From contig NZ_SLZQ01000003.1 in assembly GCF_004342585.1 (NCBI RefSeq), forward strand, positions 186,001 through 250,000: a stretch of DNA of 64,000 nt, written 5' to 3'. A program made the position numbers and the translations under genes. The number at the start of each line of letters is the position of its first letter. Position 1 is the first letter of the stretch. The stretch is from Paucimonas lemoignei. GTDB lineage: Bacteria > Pseudomonadota > Gammaproteobacteria > Burkholderiales > Burkholderiaceae_D. This document shows, one piece after another, positions 47,411 to 56,639 of this stretch. Under the pieces are notes generated by a model, which worked only from the letters and a program-made list of their open reading frames with translations, was not told where the DNA came from and did not search any database.

Positions 47411-47714
47411 GTACGATCCTCGTTATTGTTTTGCGAAAGCAATAATTACACTGCATCTTCCATGTTCTGCCCATCCCATAAATATGGGATAAGACGATGT
47501 GCAAATTTTATAAACCTGACAACCGCGGCGGCGGTGCCAATAGAATCGCAGTGCGAACAGCCCGCTCTATGCATCTAATGTGTATGTTCGGTCCTTCGAG
47601 CTGACTCTACTTTTGCTGAACCTGAAATTCATGCTAAGTTGCTCGAACAACAATGTACACTCCCTAGGTTAGTTATATATATTGCATCAATAATATTACG
47701 ACTACTAACTGAAT
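47411..47714. other. Divergent intergenic region with a palindrome
   Basis: About 300 bases between the BpsA-like gene (leftward) and the nuclease-like gene (rightward), A+T-rich, with no supported gene. It holds the palindrome at 47473 and A/T-rich promoter-like stretches near 47670-47700. Confidence 0.5.
47473..47490. repeat. 18-bp palindrome upstream of the BpsA-like gene
   Basis: ATCCCATA-AA-TATGGGAT, a perfect 8-bp inverted repeat with a 2-base centre, 63 bases upstream of the BpsA-like start. It looks like an operator. Confidence 0.65.
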
Positions 47715-48443
47715 ATGCATTCTAAATTTACTGCGTTCGAGCCTTATGAGAATGTCTTCATAGGGAATTTCCTTTTTGGGATTGGCCTTCACGTGGGGAC
47801 TCGCCTTCAGGGTAGGCAAGTGCCAATGTGTATAAATTTGCTACAGCAAAGTCCTATGGATCGGTTACTTGGTGACGTTTTACTTGAGTTACCGGGAACA
47901 GTTCGGTTATTTGAATTCAAACGTAGCAGTAATAAGTCGGCAAAAGAACACGATAAGGCGAAACTCTTGCGTACAGCGATATCAGGCGCACCGGCTCTTG
48001 AGCCAGTCTCTCGTGCTATTCACTGGTACGTGCAATCGTTTCCCGTGAGGCAGGATGAGGAGCCACGGATCCTACTATCACCCTATCTTGACTTCGGCAC
48101 GACGCAGTCGGCTGCTAAGGAAGATCTAGCTGTTTATATACAGAACTTAGTGAATGACGCGCTTAATCCTCATGCGCCGCGCGCAGATCCTAATCTTGTC
48201 AGAGCTTATTTGGATTTTGTCTCAACGTGGAATGGCGCCGGAAGCGTTTCCACTGGCGGCATGCTGGTTCATATTGATGGGAAAGGTTGCCTGCGTTATG
48301 CGGTTTTGCCGGACATACGGGAGCTTTCGCTACAACATAGCATGTATGTCGACCGCTATTTGAACGGGTCACATGAACGGACACGGGATAACAGCCACCA
48401 GCACCAGGACAGGCACAAGTCCTCATTTGAACTAGGCCGATAG
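47715..48443 (+). CDS. PD-(D/E)xK-like nuclease-fold protein
   Basis: 242 residues. The stretch GDVLLELPGTVRLFEFKRSS contains Asp54 and Glu67-x-Lys69 with the spacing and hydrophobic strands of a restriction-endonuclease-like core, followed by a helix with KLLR. There is no other recognised domain; the C-terminus is His/Asp-rich (about 220-242). It could be a defence nuclease. It is followed, five bases later, by a coiled-coil membrane protein, so they likely form one operon. Confidence 0.6.
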   Translation: MHSKFTAFEPYENVFIGNFLFGIGLHVGTRLQGRQVPMCINLLQQSPMDRLLGDVLLELPGTVRLFEFKRSSNKSAKEHDKAKLLRTAISGAPALEPVSRAIHWYVQSFPVRQDEEPRILLSPYLDFGTTQSAAKEDLAVYIQNLVNDALNPHAPRADPNLVRAYLDFVSTWNGAGSVSTGGMLVHIDGKGCLRYAVLPDIRELSLQHSMYVDRYLNGSHERTRDNSHQHQDRHKSSFELGR

Positions 48444-48448
48444 GAACA

Positions 48449-49009
48449 ATGATGAACGAATACAGCCTCGCAAAGACTGCCGCCGCTGTCTTTGAAAAAA
48501 CGGCGGAGCATCAGCGAGAGGTAGAGGCGGTCCTTACTGCATTGGCGTCTGCGATTACCCAATTCAAGGCACGGTCCGAGGCGTTACCTGCGCAGGTTCA
48601 CCGGGAAGTTGAGCGCAACCTTTCTGAGGCGGCACGGAAGGCAGCGGCAGAAATAGCCGCAAGTTGGAACGATGCAAACACACATGCTGAAAAAGCTACA
48701 GAAGCATACAAGAAAGCGGCCATATGGGCGCCCTGGAAAATAGCAGCTATCGCGATGCTGTCCACCCTTTTCGGGATTGCGGGGATGGTGATAGTTGCAC
48801 GATCAACGTTTCCTGATGCCCAAGCCATAGCTGCCTTGCGGATCGAAGAAGCCAATTTACGTGCGCAAATTCAGCAATTGACGGCTCGAGGCGGATACGC
48901 CACTCTGGCAAGTTGCCAGGATTCCAATGGACGTCAACGCCTATGTGTGCAAATTGATGAATCGGCAAAAACTTCCGCTAAAGGCTATCGCATTGTCAAA
49001 GGATATTGA
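48449..49009 (+). CDS. Coiled-coil membrane protein, possibly mobilisation-related
   Basis: 186 residues. Residues 1-90 are a charged, Ala-rich coiled coil (EYSLAKTAAAVFEKTAEH...), then a transmembrane helix (about 92-115, IAAIAMLSTLFGIAGMVIV), a second short coil and a small C-terminal domain with two Cys. The plan resembles accessory proteins of plasmid mobilisation (MobB type), but no relaxase is nearby. Paired with the nuclease-like gene upstream it could also be a membrane partner in a defence pair. Confidence 0.55.
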   Translation: MMNEYSLAKTAAAVFEKTAEHQREVEAVLTALASAITQFKARSEALPAQVHREVERNLSEAARKAAAEIAASWNDANTHAEKATEAYKKAAIWAPWKIAAIAMLSTLFGIAGMVIVARSTFPDAQAIAALRIEEANLRAQIQQLTARGGYATLASCQDSNGRQRLCVQIDESAKTSAKGYRIVKGY

Positions 49010-49035
49010 TTAAGGCAGTAACCCTCGAAACGGTT

Positions 49036-49266
49036 TCACAGCTTTGTTATTCCGATCCAGCCATCAACACCATTGAGCTTGATCCCTTTGGTCACAATGA
49101 TTCCCTCCCTGGCTTCTTTGCGCCATCGTGACAGCATGAAGGGATGAATGTCCAGTGATTGGGCCACATCCTGTATCAACACGCCGGGCACGTCGCTAAG
49201 CTTGACTGCTGTGGCTTTGAATTCGTTACTGTAACGGTGCGTCTTTCGTAGTCCTGGCTTACCCAT
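49036..49266 (-). pseudogene. IS3-family transposase OrfA remnant
   Basis: 76 residues with the HTH of IS3/IS911 OrfA (RYSNEFKATAVKLSD, IQDVAQSLDIHPFMLSRWRKEAREG). Intact OrfA proteins are about 90-110 residues with a leucine-zipper end; here the sequence departs after REG, and no OrfB follows on the minus strand. It marks an old insertion and possibly a join between island segments. Confidence 0.75.
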
Positions 49267-49349
49267 TCCCCACTCCTCAATCGTTAGATTAAGGTGTCAA
49301 CTATTTCGTGGGAAGATCCAGCTCCGGGGTGAGTGACAAGTTAGGCTTC

Positions 49350-49703
49350 TCATGGCAATAACTGAATACCAAACTGGCGAACAAGTAGAGCAAAGAAACC
49401 AAAACACAATACAGTAATACCTACGCAGGAAAGCATGGTGAGCCAGAATCCGAGTCGAGGCAGAAGTACTGGAAATGCCAAGAACATGGGAAGTGTCGGC
49501 ACCACATACCAGAATGTGTACCAAGCATGGTTAGCTATTTTGGCTTGGGGCTGTTTCTCGATATAGAGCCAGATTAGAGTCAGTAAAGTAATCATGGGGA
49601 GCGCGCCGATAAACCCGCCAAGCTTGTCGCTCCGCTTTGCGGCCTCTGAGACGATAACCACAACGGCTGCAGTGATCAGGTATTTGGTAGCTATCCAGCT
49701 CAA
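49350..49703 (-). CDS. DUF3147 membrane protein
   Basis: 117 residues with four hydrophobic segments; SEAAKRSDKLGGFIGALPMITLLTLIWLY is typical of DUF3147. The start is a TTG at 49703, supported by AGGAG seven bases upstream. Function unknown. It lies downstream of the phosphoethanolamine transferase on the same strand, 160 bases apart. Confidence 0.85.
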   Translation of the reverse strand: MSWIATKYLITAAVVVIVSEAAKRSDKLGGFIGALPMITLLTLIWLYIEKQPQAKIANHAWYTFWYVVPTLPMFLAFPVLLPRLGFWLTMLSCVGITVLCFGFFALLVRQFGIQLLP

Positions 49704-49866
49704 AATTGTCTCCTGATGCGTCTAATATTCATTTTCAAAGTTATTCATCGCGTGAACAGCGCCATGATGATCATGGAAGGCGCTGTCACGAAGAGCGAAA
49801 AGCACATCATGATAGCTGATCGAAATGCTTCCGGAAAAATTGGCGGCGATCTGTTTCGCAGTCCAT

Positions 49867-51537
49867 CTAGCTGCCAATTTTCGATTGCCGACATGTCGCA
49901 ATGATGTCCCGTGCCGGATTGTAGAGAGCATTCTTGACCCCCATCGTTCCCAATACCGTGTGATAAACATTATCATGGCTGAGTGGCCGATCCTGAAGCG
50001 TGCGAATACAGCTTGGCTCGATGGCATTTCGTCGATGAAAACCATCTGACATCCAAAGTATCATCGGCACACGTGTTTGATTATCCGGCGCCAATAAATA
50101 AGGCGCACCATGAAGAAACACCCCCTTTTCCCCAAGCGACTCCCCGTGGTCCGACACATAAAGCAATGCCGTGTCATACTGGCCCGATAAATCTTGCAGG
50201 AATCCGATTGCGCGGCTCAGGACATAATCCGTGTACAAAATCGTGTTGTCGTAGGTATTGTGGATCTCCTCCAACGAGCACGCGCCTAGATTGCTGGTAC
50301 GGCATGTCGGTTTGAATTGCTCGAAGGCTGCAGGATAGCGACGCCAGTATGCAGGCCCATGGCTGCCGATTTGATGCAGTACCACAAATTGGTCGCCGCT
50401 TCTTGACGCGACGGACGCTGTCAAGCCCTCTAATAAAATCTCGTCATAGCAATAATCTTCGGAGCATAGCTTCGGCGCCATAGCCGGGTTCATGTTGATC
50501 GTTGGCACACGCGCGCAAATTCCCTTGCATCCAGAGTTATTGTCTCGCCATTCCACATCCACGCCAGCTTTTACCAACGCGTCAAGAAGATTGGTTCGGC
50601 TAGCCGCACGCGTCACATCAAAACCATCGCGCTCCAAGCCGGAAAACATGCAAGGCAGCGAGATGGCGGTGGCCGTACCACAGCTCGTAACTTGGTTGAA
50701 TCGATACAGGTTCTCCACCGCGCCGAGGCGAGGGTTAGTCGCGCGAGAGTGCCCCAGCAATTGGAAGTCGGCGGCTCTGGCCGTCTCACCAACCACCAGC
50801 AACACTAGCAGTGGCTTACCGCCGGCTATGTCGGATAGACGGCTTACGGCGCCATCTACATCGACAAGTTGTGCAGATTGAGATACTGCCTCGTGACGCA
50901 GGTAACGCCAGCTGGCGTACATCAGATTCCCCGGATTTATCAGGTACCGCAATGGCTTATGTTCTCGTACCAATGCGGCAAACCTGCCGGTGTTGGGAAG
51001 CATGGCAGCGGTAATCAATATTGCGCCGCCCACTATGAAAACGAACCGTTGCGTAATATGACAACGGGGTGAAACCTGTGTCAATGGCATTCGCCATAAG
51101 AACCAGGCCGGGAAAACGCCAAGTAGCAGGACATATCCAGCTAGACGCACATTGAACAAGCCCAGCGCCTCAGTGGCATCGGTTTGCACGACATTGCGCA
51201 CCATATCGCGATCTATGACGATACCGAAGCTATCCACGAAATACGCACAAGTAGCAGCGATGGCAATCAGTGCCACCGCCACTGATCGCATCGCAACACG
51301 CCCAGGCATAAGGAGTAACAGCGATGCATGCACCCAAAATATAAGCAAGAACAGCGCAGGAAAAAAAGCCGTGCTGCTCATGCTGGTGGCAGGCATGGCA
51401 TTTGTTGCGGAACGCCAGAATTGCCAGTTGCACAGTAGCGCGAGTACGCATGCCGCCACTGAGGAAAAGGAAATGTCCGGATAGCGGCTCGGCAGGCTTT
51501 TTACTGCGTGTAGCACGCTAGTTAAGGAAAATAACAT
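49867..51537 (-). CDS. eptA: Lipid A phosphoethanolamine transferase
   Basis: 556 residues: five N-terminal membrane helices (about 1-185) and a periplasmic alkaline-phosphatase-type domain. The zinc and nucleophile motifs are VVGETARAADFQLLGHSRATNP (Glu ligand) and TSCGTATAISLPCMFSG (catalytic Thr); YVSDHGESLGEKGVFLHGAP supplies the Asp-His ligands. Members (EptA, PmrC, MCR) add phosphoethanolamine to lipid A and reduce binding of polymyxins. Here it is cargo of the island. The gene symbol rests on family resemblance; the lipid A position modified cannot be told. Confidence 0.9.
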   Translation of the reverse strand: MLFSLTSVLHAVKSLPSRYPDISFSSVAACVLALLCNWQFWRSATNAMPATSMSSTAFFPALFLLIFWVHASLLLLMPGRVAMRSVAVALIAIAATCAYFVDSFGIVIDRDMVRNVVQTDATEALGLFNVRLAGYVLLLGVFPAWFLWRMPLTQVSPRCHITQRFVFIVGGAILITAAMLPNTGRFAALVREHKPLRYLINPGNLMYASWRYLRHEAVSQSAQLVDVDGAVSRLSDIAGGKPLLVLLVVGETARAADFQLLGHSRATNPRLGAVENLYRFNQVTSCGTATAISLPCMFSGLERDGFDVTRAASRTNLLDALVKAGVDVEWRDNNSGCKGICARVPTINMNPAMAPKLCSEDYCYDEILLEGLTASVASRSGDQFVVLHQIGSHGPAYWRRYPAAFEQFKPTCRTSNLGACSLEEIHNTYDNTILYTDYVLSRAIGFLQDLSGQYDTALLYVSDHGESLGEKGVFLHGAPYLLAPDNQTRVPMILWMSDGFHRRNAIEPSCIRTLQDRPLSHDNVYHTVLGTMGVKNALYNPARDIIATCRQSKIGS

Positions 51538-51668
51538 TCTGATTTCAACTAATATTCATTGTGAACGGGCGGGCCTGCGAAGCGATGCATCAGCAGATCA
51601 AATGCAACGTCTGCAGCAAATCAGACACTGTTAGGTTGTGCATCTGCAACCGACAAAATCAATAGGGA

Positions 51669-51887
51669 TTAAAATAAAGAGGCACGCCTATTTTTTTCGT
51701 GCGCGTCGTCGTTGAGGCTTGGCGCTGCGTGATTTTTTTCAGCCGGCGGCTTGGGCGGCTTGCTTGATCGGCCGATCCAAAACAGTATCCCAAGGATCAC
51801 CAAGGCCATGAGCGCTGATACCGCGATCAAGGTATAGAAAAGTTCCGTTGGCACCAAACGGCCGCCTAGATTGATCATCTGTCCCAC
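51669..51887 (-). CDS. Small single-helix membrane protein
   Basis: 72 residues from a GTG at 51887 (an ATG three codons on is also possible, neither with a clear ribosome site). One transmembrane helix (about 16-38) and a charged Pro/Lys-rich cytoplasmic tail. No family recognised. A 7-bp hairpin (51900-51918) lies directly upstream. It may be a chance frame. Confidence 0.4.
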   Translation of the reverse strand: MGQMINLGGRLVPTELFYTLIAVSALMALVILGILFWIGRSSKPPKPPAEKNHAAPSLNDDAHEKNRRASLF

Positions 51888-52019
51888 GCAATTGAGTTTG
51901 CCGGCATATACTGCCGGCCTTTATTCCATACATGGCCGTAATGGCTCTCAATTGATCATGGCGAGCCAATGGCATGCATTCGGCCAGCGATTGGCCACAT
52001 GCCGTCATTTCAACGTAAA

Positions 52020-52436
52020 TCAAACATTGGTGACTGGCTTGCCAGGCATGACGATACTGGCGAGCGCCTTGGTGCCGGCAGCGACGTCAAAATTACCCTT
52101 GGCTTCCAGCTTGTTTTCACCAGCGGGAGCAAGCTTTACCTCTTTTTTATTAGTCGCAGAAAGCAGCAGGACCAAAGCATCCACGTCTTTTGCCATGACC
52201 GGTTTGCCATGGTCTGCCATATACAAGGCAATGCTGTCCGGCTTGGCGACTAACTCGTAGTGAATATCCTTGACTAAGGTAACGATGCCACCATAAAGCG
52301 GTTTGGCGTCATGGACATGCGCCGCCCCCTTTTTCTGGTCATGATCATGGCCCTTATGGCCGTCGGCAGCAACAGCGGGCATGGACATCGCCAGCGCACT
52401 CAAGGTCGCCAGTAATCGGCGTTTTTTCAGATTCAT
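52020..52436 (-). CDS. Periplasmic His-rich protein of the czc operon
   Basis: 138 residues from the ATG at 52436, with GGAGCC upstream; the frame is open further up, but that overlaps czcD. A signal peptide (about 1-24, cut near VAADG) is followed by a His/Asp/Lys-rich segment (GHKGHDHDQKKGAAHVHD) that could bind metal, and a beta-rich domain. It lies just after czcD and probably binds Zn or Cd in the periplasm as the last gene of the operon. Confidence 0.75.
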   Translation of the reverse strand: MNLKKRRLLATLSALAMSMPAVAADGHKGHDHDQKKGAAHVHDAKPLYGGIVTLVKDIHYELVAKPDSIALYMADHGKPVMAKDVDALVLLLSATNKKEVKLAPAGENKLEAKGNFDVAAGTKALASIVMPGKPVTNV

Positions 52437-52455
52437 ACACGGCTCCTTTTCAGGG

Positions 52456-53397
52456 TTAATGAGAATGGAGCTCTTTGTCATCATGCGATGTCGGAATGAA
52501 CGTATGCAGGTCGCTCGCCTGTTCACAGGGGGCTTGTTCAAGTTGTACCGTTGAATGATGAATGTCGAATTGCGTTGCTAGCATCGACCGAATTGCTGCC
52601 AGCAAACGGTCATTGGGCATTTCCGTCGCAGCGCAAACAACATGCACGGTCAGGCTGACTTTGCCGCTCGAGATCGTCCATACATGCAGATCATGCAGGC
52701 TCTGGACACCCGGCACTGCCAGGAGGGCTTGCTGGACTTTATCCAGACCGATGCCTTCCGGTACGCCTTCGAGCAAGACGTTCAGGCTTTCCTTGAGCAG
52801 CAGCCAAGTCCTGGGCAACACCCATAGCCCGATGGCGACAGCGACCAGCGAATCCACCCAGCTCCAGCCGGTGAACCGGATGATCAATGCGCCGGCAATG
52901 ACGCCCAGCGACCCCAGCATGTCGCTCCAGACTTCCAGATAAGCGCCTTTCACGTTCAGGCTGTGTTCTTTTCCACCGCTGAGCAGACGCATGCTGACCA
53001 AATTAATGCCCAGGCCCAGCACCGCAACAATCAGCATCCCCGTCGACTGGATCTCGGGTGGATTTTTCAGGCGCTGATACGCCTCGAAAAGAATGTAGAT
53101 TGCCACCAGAAACAGCAAGATGGCATTGAACGCTGCGGCCAGGATCTCGAAGCGGTAATAGCCGAACGTACGCTGACTATCTGCCGGCCGCTTGCCGATG
53201 CGTACTGCCACCAGTGCAATCGCGAGTGCCGCTGCATCGGTAAACATGTGCGCGGCGTCTGAAATGAGTGCCAAGCTTCCGGTTAGGACACCGGCGACTA
53301 CTTCCGCAATCAGGAAGGTTGTCGTTAACAGGAGCGCAAAACGCAATGCCCGTTCGTTCTGCGTTCCAGGTACCGCGTGAGAATGTCCTGCGCCCAT
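52456..53397 (-). CDS. czcD: Cation diffusion facilitator CzcD
   Basis: 313 residues: a His-containing N-terminus (GAGHSHAVPG), six membrane helices, and a C-terminal ferredoxin-like cytoplasmic domain (about 210-295). Metal-site motifs are SLALISDAAHMFTDAAAL and the intramembrane SDMLGSLGVIAGALI. It exports Zn, Co or Cd in exchange for protons. The gene lies 30 bases downstream of czcA on the same strand. The His-rich tail HTFIPTSHDDKELHSH may buffer metal. Confidence 0.93.
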   Translation of the reverse strand: MGAGHSHAVPGTQNERALRFALLLTTTFLIAEVVAGVLTGSLALISDAAHMFTDAAALAIALVAVRIGKRPADSQRTFGYYRFEILAAAFNAILLFLVAIYILFEAYQRLKNPPEIQSTGMLIVAVLGLGINLVSMRLLSGGKEHSLNVKGAYLEVWSDMLGSLGVIAGALIIRFTGWSWVDSLVAVAIGLWVLPRTWLLLKESLNVLLEGVPEGIGLDKVQQALLAVPGVQSLHDLHVWTISSGKVSLTVHVVCAATEMPNDRLLAAIRSMLATQFDIHHSTVQLEQAPCEQASDLHTFIPTSHDDKELHSH

Positions 53398-53427
53398 GGT
53401 CCGACCTCCTATCCTGATTTGGTGGAA

Positions 53428-56400
53428 TTAACTTGCCCAGAATGCGAGCCGTTTCATCCACGGCTTCGCTGAACTGGAATTTTGGTCCTCGTTTTCGTCA
53501 CGGCGATGCGCGATCTGGTACAACAGCGGCAAGACCAGTAACGTCAGCGCTGTCGACGACAGGATGCCGCCAATAACGACCGTCGCCAGCGGACGCTGCA
53601 CTTCCGCGCCGGTGCCGGTGGCAATGGCCATCGGCACGAAGCCCAACGACGCCACCAGTGCCGTCATCAGCACTGGGCGTAGCCGGGTGATGGCACCTTC
53701 TCGGATCGCTTCACTGAGTGAACGCCCCTCTTCCCGTAAACCGCGGATAAAGGCGATCATCACCAGGCCGTTCAGTACTGCCACGCCCGACAAGGCGATG
53801 AAGCCGACCGCCGCGGAGATCGACATCGGTATGCCACGCAGCCACAACGCGACAATGCCGCCGGTCAGCGCAAACGGGATGCCGGTAAATACCAGCAAGC
53901 CATCCTTGACGTTATTGAACATCGCAAACAGCAATACGAAAACCATCAACAGGGCAACGGGAATCACGATTTGCAGGCGTTTCGTGGCCGACTGCAGGTT
54001 TTCGAATTGGCCGCCCCAGACGGTCCAGTAACCGGATGGCACCTTGATCTGCTGCTCAATGCGCTGCTGCGCTTCTGCCACAAACGATCCGAGATCCCGC
54101 CCGCGCACATTGGCGCTGACCACAATGCGCCGCTTGCCTTGCTCACGGCTGATCTGGTTCGGCCCCGGCGCAATGTCAAGACTGGCAACTTCTCCCAAGG
54201 GGATGAAATGCGTCGACGCGTCGCTGCCGTTCGACTGCGGCAACGGGATCGGCAGGCGCTGCAACGCCTCCAGGTCGCTGCGCGACTCTTCCGGCAATCG
54301 GACCACGATATCGAACCGCCGGTCCCCCTGAAACAGCGTACCGGCTTCGCGGCCGCCGGTGGCGGTAGCCAGGATTTGCTGAACATCGTTGACATTCAAG
54401 CCATAGCGCGCCACCTTTTCCCGGTCGATATTGACTGACAACATAGGTAAGCCGGTCGTTTGCTCCACCTTGACTTCGCTTGCACCCGGTACCTGCTGCA
54501 GTGCAGCCGAGATTTTTGCAGCGGTATCGTTCAACACTTCCATGTCGTCGCCGAACACCTTGACCGCGACATCACTGCGCACGCCCGAAATCAGTTCATT
54601 GAACCGCAACTGGATAGGCTGGCTGAACTCATAGCTATTGCCGGGCAAGGCGTTGACGGTTTCCTGCACTGCCGCCAGTAGCTCGTCACGTGTCTTTTTT
54701 GGCTTCGGCCATTGATCCTGCGGCTTCAACATGATGTAGCCATCCGAGATATTCGGCGGCATCGGGTCGGATGCCACTTCCGCGGTGCCGGTACGCGCGA
54801 AGACACGTTCGATTTCCGGATGCTTTTCCTTGAGCGTCTTTTCCAGTTGCTGCTGCATGGCCACCGATTGCGACAGGCTGGTAGCAGGAATGCGCAGTGC
54901 CTGAATGGCGAAATCACCCTCGTTCAAGCTCGGGACGAATTCACTCCCCATCCGCGAGGCGATCAAAACGGACAGCACAATCATGATGCCGGCAAACGTC
55001 AAGACCACCGGCTTGTTCGCCAACGCACGGTCCAGCAAAGGCGTGTAGCGCGTTTTGGCAAACCGCATCAAGATATTCTCTTTTTCGGCGACCCGCTCGC
55101 CAATAAAGAGCGCCACCGCCGCCGGAATGAAGGTAACCGACAGGATCATTGCCCCCACCAAGGCAATCACGACGGTAAATGCCATCGGGTGGAACATCTT
55201 GCCCTCCACGCCCGTCAGCGCAAAGATTGGCAAATACACGATCATGATGATCAATTGGCCAAATATGAGCGGGCGGCGTGCTTCCTGGGAAGCGGCAAAC
55301 ACTTCATGGAAGCGTTCCGTTCGCGTCAATGGGCGTCCGTGATGGGCCTGGGCATGCGCCAGGCGGCGCACACAGTTCTCTACGATCACGACCGCACCAT
55401 CGATGATGATGCCGAAGTCGAGCGCGCCAAGACTCAACAGGTTAGCACTGACCTTGTTCGAGACCATGCCCGTGAAGGTGAACAGCATGGCCAGCGGTAT
55501 GACCATGGCCGTGATGAGCGCCGCACGGAGATTACCAAGAAACAGAAACAAAATGGCAATCACCAGCACCGCACCTTCGAGCAGGTTTTTCTTCACCGTG
55601 TTGATCGCCTTGTCGACCAGAACCGTGCGGTCATACACAGTCACGGCTTTGACGCCTTCGGGCAGGGTCCGATTGATCTCGGCCATTTTCTTGTCGACCG
55701 CCTGCGATACGGTGCGGCTGTTTTCGCCAATCAGCATGAAAACGGTACCAAGCACCACTTCCCGGCCATTTTCTGTGGCGGCACCAGTGCGTAGTTCCTT
55801 CCCGATCTCCACTTCCGCCACATCGCGAATCCGCACGGGCGTGCCCTGGATATTGGCCAGAACGATATTGCGGATATCCTCGAGGGTGCGCACCTGTCCA
55901 GGAGCCCGGATCAAGTATTGTTCGCCGCGCCGCTCGATGTAACCGGCCCCCACGTTGCCGTTATTTTTTTCCAGCGCTGTCACAATGCTTTCCAAGGTCA
56001 ATCCATAGGAAGCGAGCTTGGCCGGCGTGGGCGCGACTAGATATTCCTTGGCATAGCCGCCGATCGAATTGATTTCCGTCACGCCCGGCACATTACGCAA
56101 TTGCGGCTTGATGATCCAGTCCTGGATTTCCCGCAGATCTGTAGGGGTATACGGTGTGCCATCCGGTTTCTTGGCACCTTCTTCGGTTTCGACCGTCCAC
56201 AGATAAATCTCGCCCAGCCCCGTGGAAATCGGGCCCATCGCCGGCACAATGCCGGGCGGCAGATTACTGAGCGCTTCCTGTATCCGTTGATTGACCAGTT
56301 GACGCGCAAAGTAAATATCGGTGCCATCCTTGAAGATAACGGTGATTTGGGATAACCCATAGCGCGACAGCGATCTGGTTTGTTCCAGATGCGGCAAGCC

Positions 56401-56622
56401 CGCCATGACCGTCTCGATCGGGAAGGTAATGCGCTGCTCGGTTTCCAGCGGCGAGTAACCAGGCGCCGAGGTATTGATCTGCACCTGTACATTGGTGATA
56501 TCCGGCACGGCATCGATCGGCAGCTTTTGATAGCTGTAGATGCCATAACCTGCCATACCGAGCACAGCCAAAATGACCAGCCATCGATGCTCGATGGCGA
56601 AACGAATGATGCGTTCAAACAT
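53428..56622 (-). CDS. czcA: Heavy-metal RND efflux pump CzcA
   Basis: 1064 residues, full length for HME-RND pumps, with twelve membrane helices and two large periplasmic loops. The signature of the Zn/Co/Cd group (HME1) is GALDFGIIIDGAVVIVEN, with the proton-relay acidic residues in TM4. The N-terminus (FAIEHRWLVILAVLGMAGYGI) and GYSPLETEQRITFPIE are typical. It forms the trans-envelope CzcCBA pump with the adaptor and outer-membrane factor encoded upstream. CusA, the Cu/Ag relative, has different TM4 residues. Confidence 0.95.
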   Translation of the reverse strand: MFERIIRFAIEHRWLVILAVLGMAGYGIYSYQKLPIDAVPDITNVQVQINTSAPGYSPLETEQRITFPIETVMAGLPHLEQTRSLSRYGLSQITVIFKDGTDIYFARQLVNQRIQEALSNLPPGIVPAMGPISTGLGEIYLWTVETEEGAKKPDGTPYTPTDLREIQDWIIKPQLRNVPGVTEINSIGGYAKEYLVAPTPAKLASYGLTLESIVTALEKNNGNVGAGYIERRGEQYLIRAPGQVRTLEDIRNIVLANIQGTPVRIRDVAEVEIGKELRTGAATENGREVVLGTVFMLIGENSRTVSQAVDKKMAEINRTLPEGVKAVTVYDRTVLVDKAINTVKKNLLEGAVLVIAILFLFLGNLRAALITAMVIPLAMLFTFTGMVSNKVSANLLSLGALDFGIIIDGAVVIVENCVRRLAHAQAHHGRPLTRTERFHEVFAASQEARRPLIFGQLIIMIVYLPIFALTGVEGKMFHPMAFTVVIALVGAMILSVTFIPAAVALFIGERVAEKENILMRFAKTRYTPLLDRALANKPVVLTFAGIMIVLSVLIASRMGSEFVPSLNEGDFAIQALRIPATSLSQSVAMQQQLEKTLKEKHPEIERVFARTGTAEVASDPMPPNISDGYIMLKPQDQWPKPKKTRDELLAAVQETVNALPGNSYEFSQPIQLRFNELISGVRSDVAVKVFGDDMEVLNDTAAKISAALQQVPGASEVKVEQTTGLPMLSVNIDREKVARYGLNVNDVQQILATATGGREAGTLFQGDRRFDIVVRLPEESRSDLEALQRLPIPLPQSNGSDASTHFIPLGEVASLDIAPGPNQISREQGKRRIVVSANVRGRDLGSFVAEAQQRIEQQIKVPSGYWTVWGGQFENLQSATKRLQIVIPVALLMVFVLLFAMFNNVKDGLLVFTGIPFALTGGIVALWLRGIPMSISAAVGFIALSGVAVLNGLVMIAFIRGLREEGRSLSEAIREGAITRLRPVLMTALVASLGFVPMAIATGTGAEVQRPLATVVIGGILSSTALTLLVLPLLYQIAHRRDENEDQNSSSAKPWMKRLAFWAS

Positions 56623-56639
56623 GATTGATCATCTCCGCA

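Noticed and set aside
47664-47709. GTTAGT...ACTAAC inverted ends around an A/T-rich stretch
   Set aside because: Only six bases pair and the interior is plain A/T-rich promoter-like sequence; too weak to list as a repeat.
49722-50045. 107-residue minus-strand frame with a plausible Met start
   Set aside because: It overlaps the end of the phosphoethanolamine transferase in a different frame and has no recognisable domain.
51900-51918. GCCGGCA/TGCCGGC hairpin as a terminator
   Set aside because: The only T-rich run is on the plus strand, where no gene ends nearby; it may be a leader hairpin for the small membrane protein.
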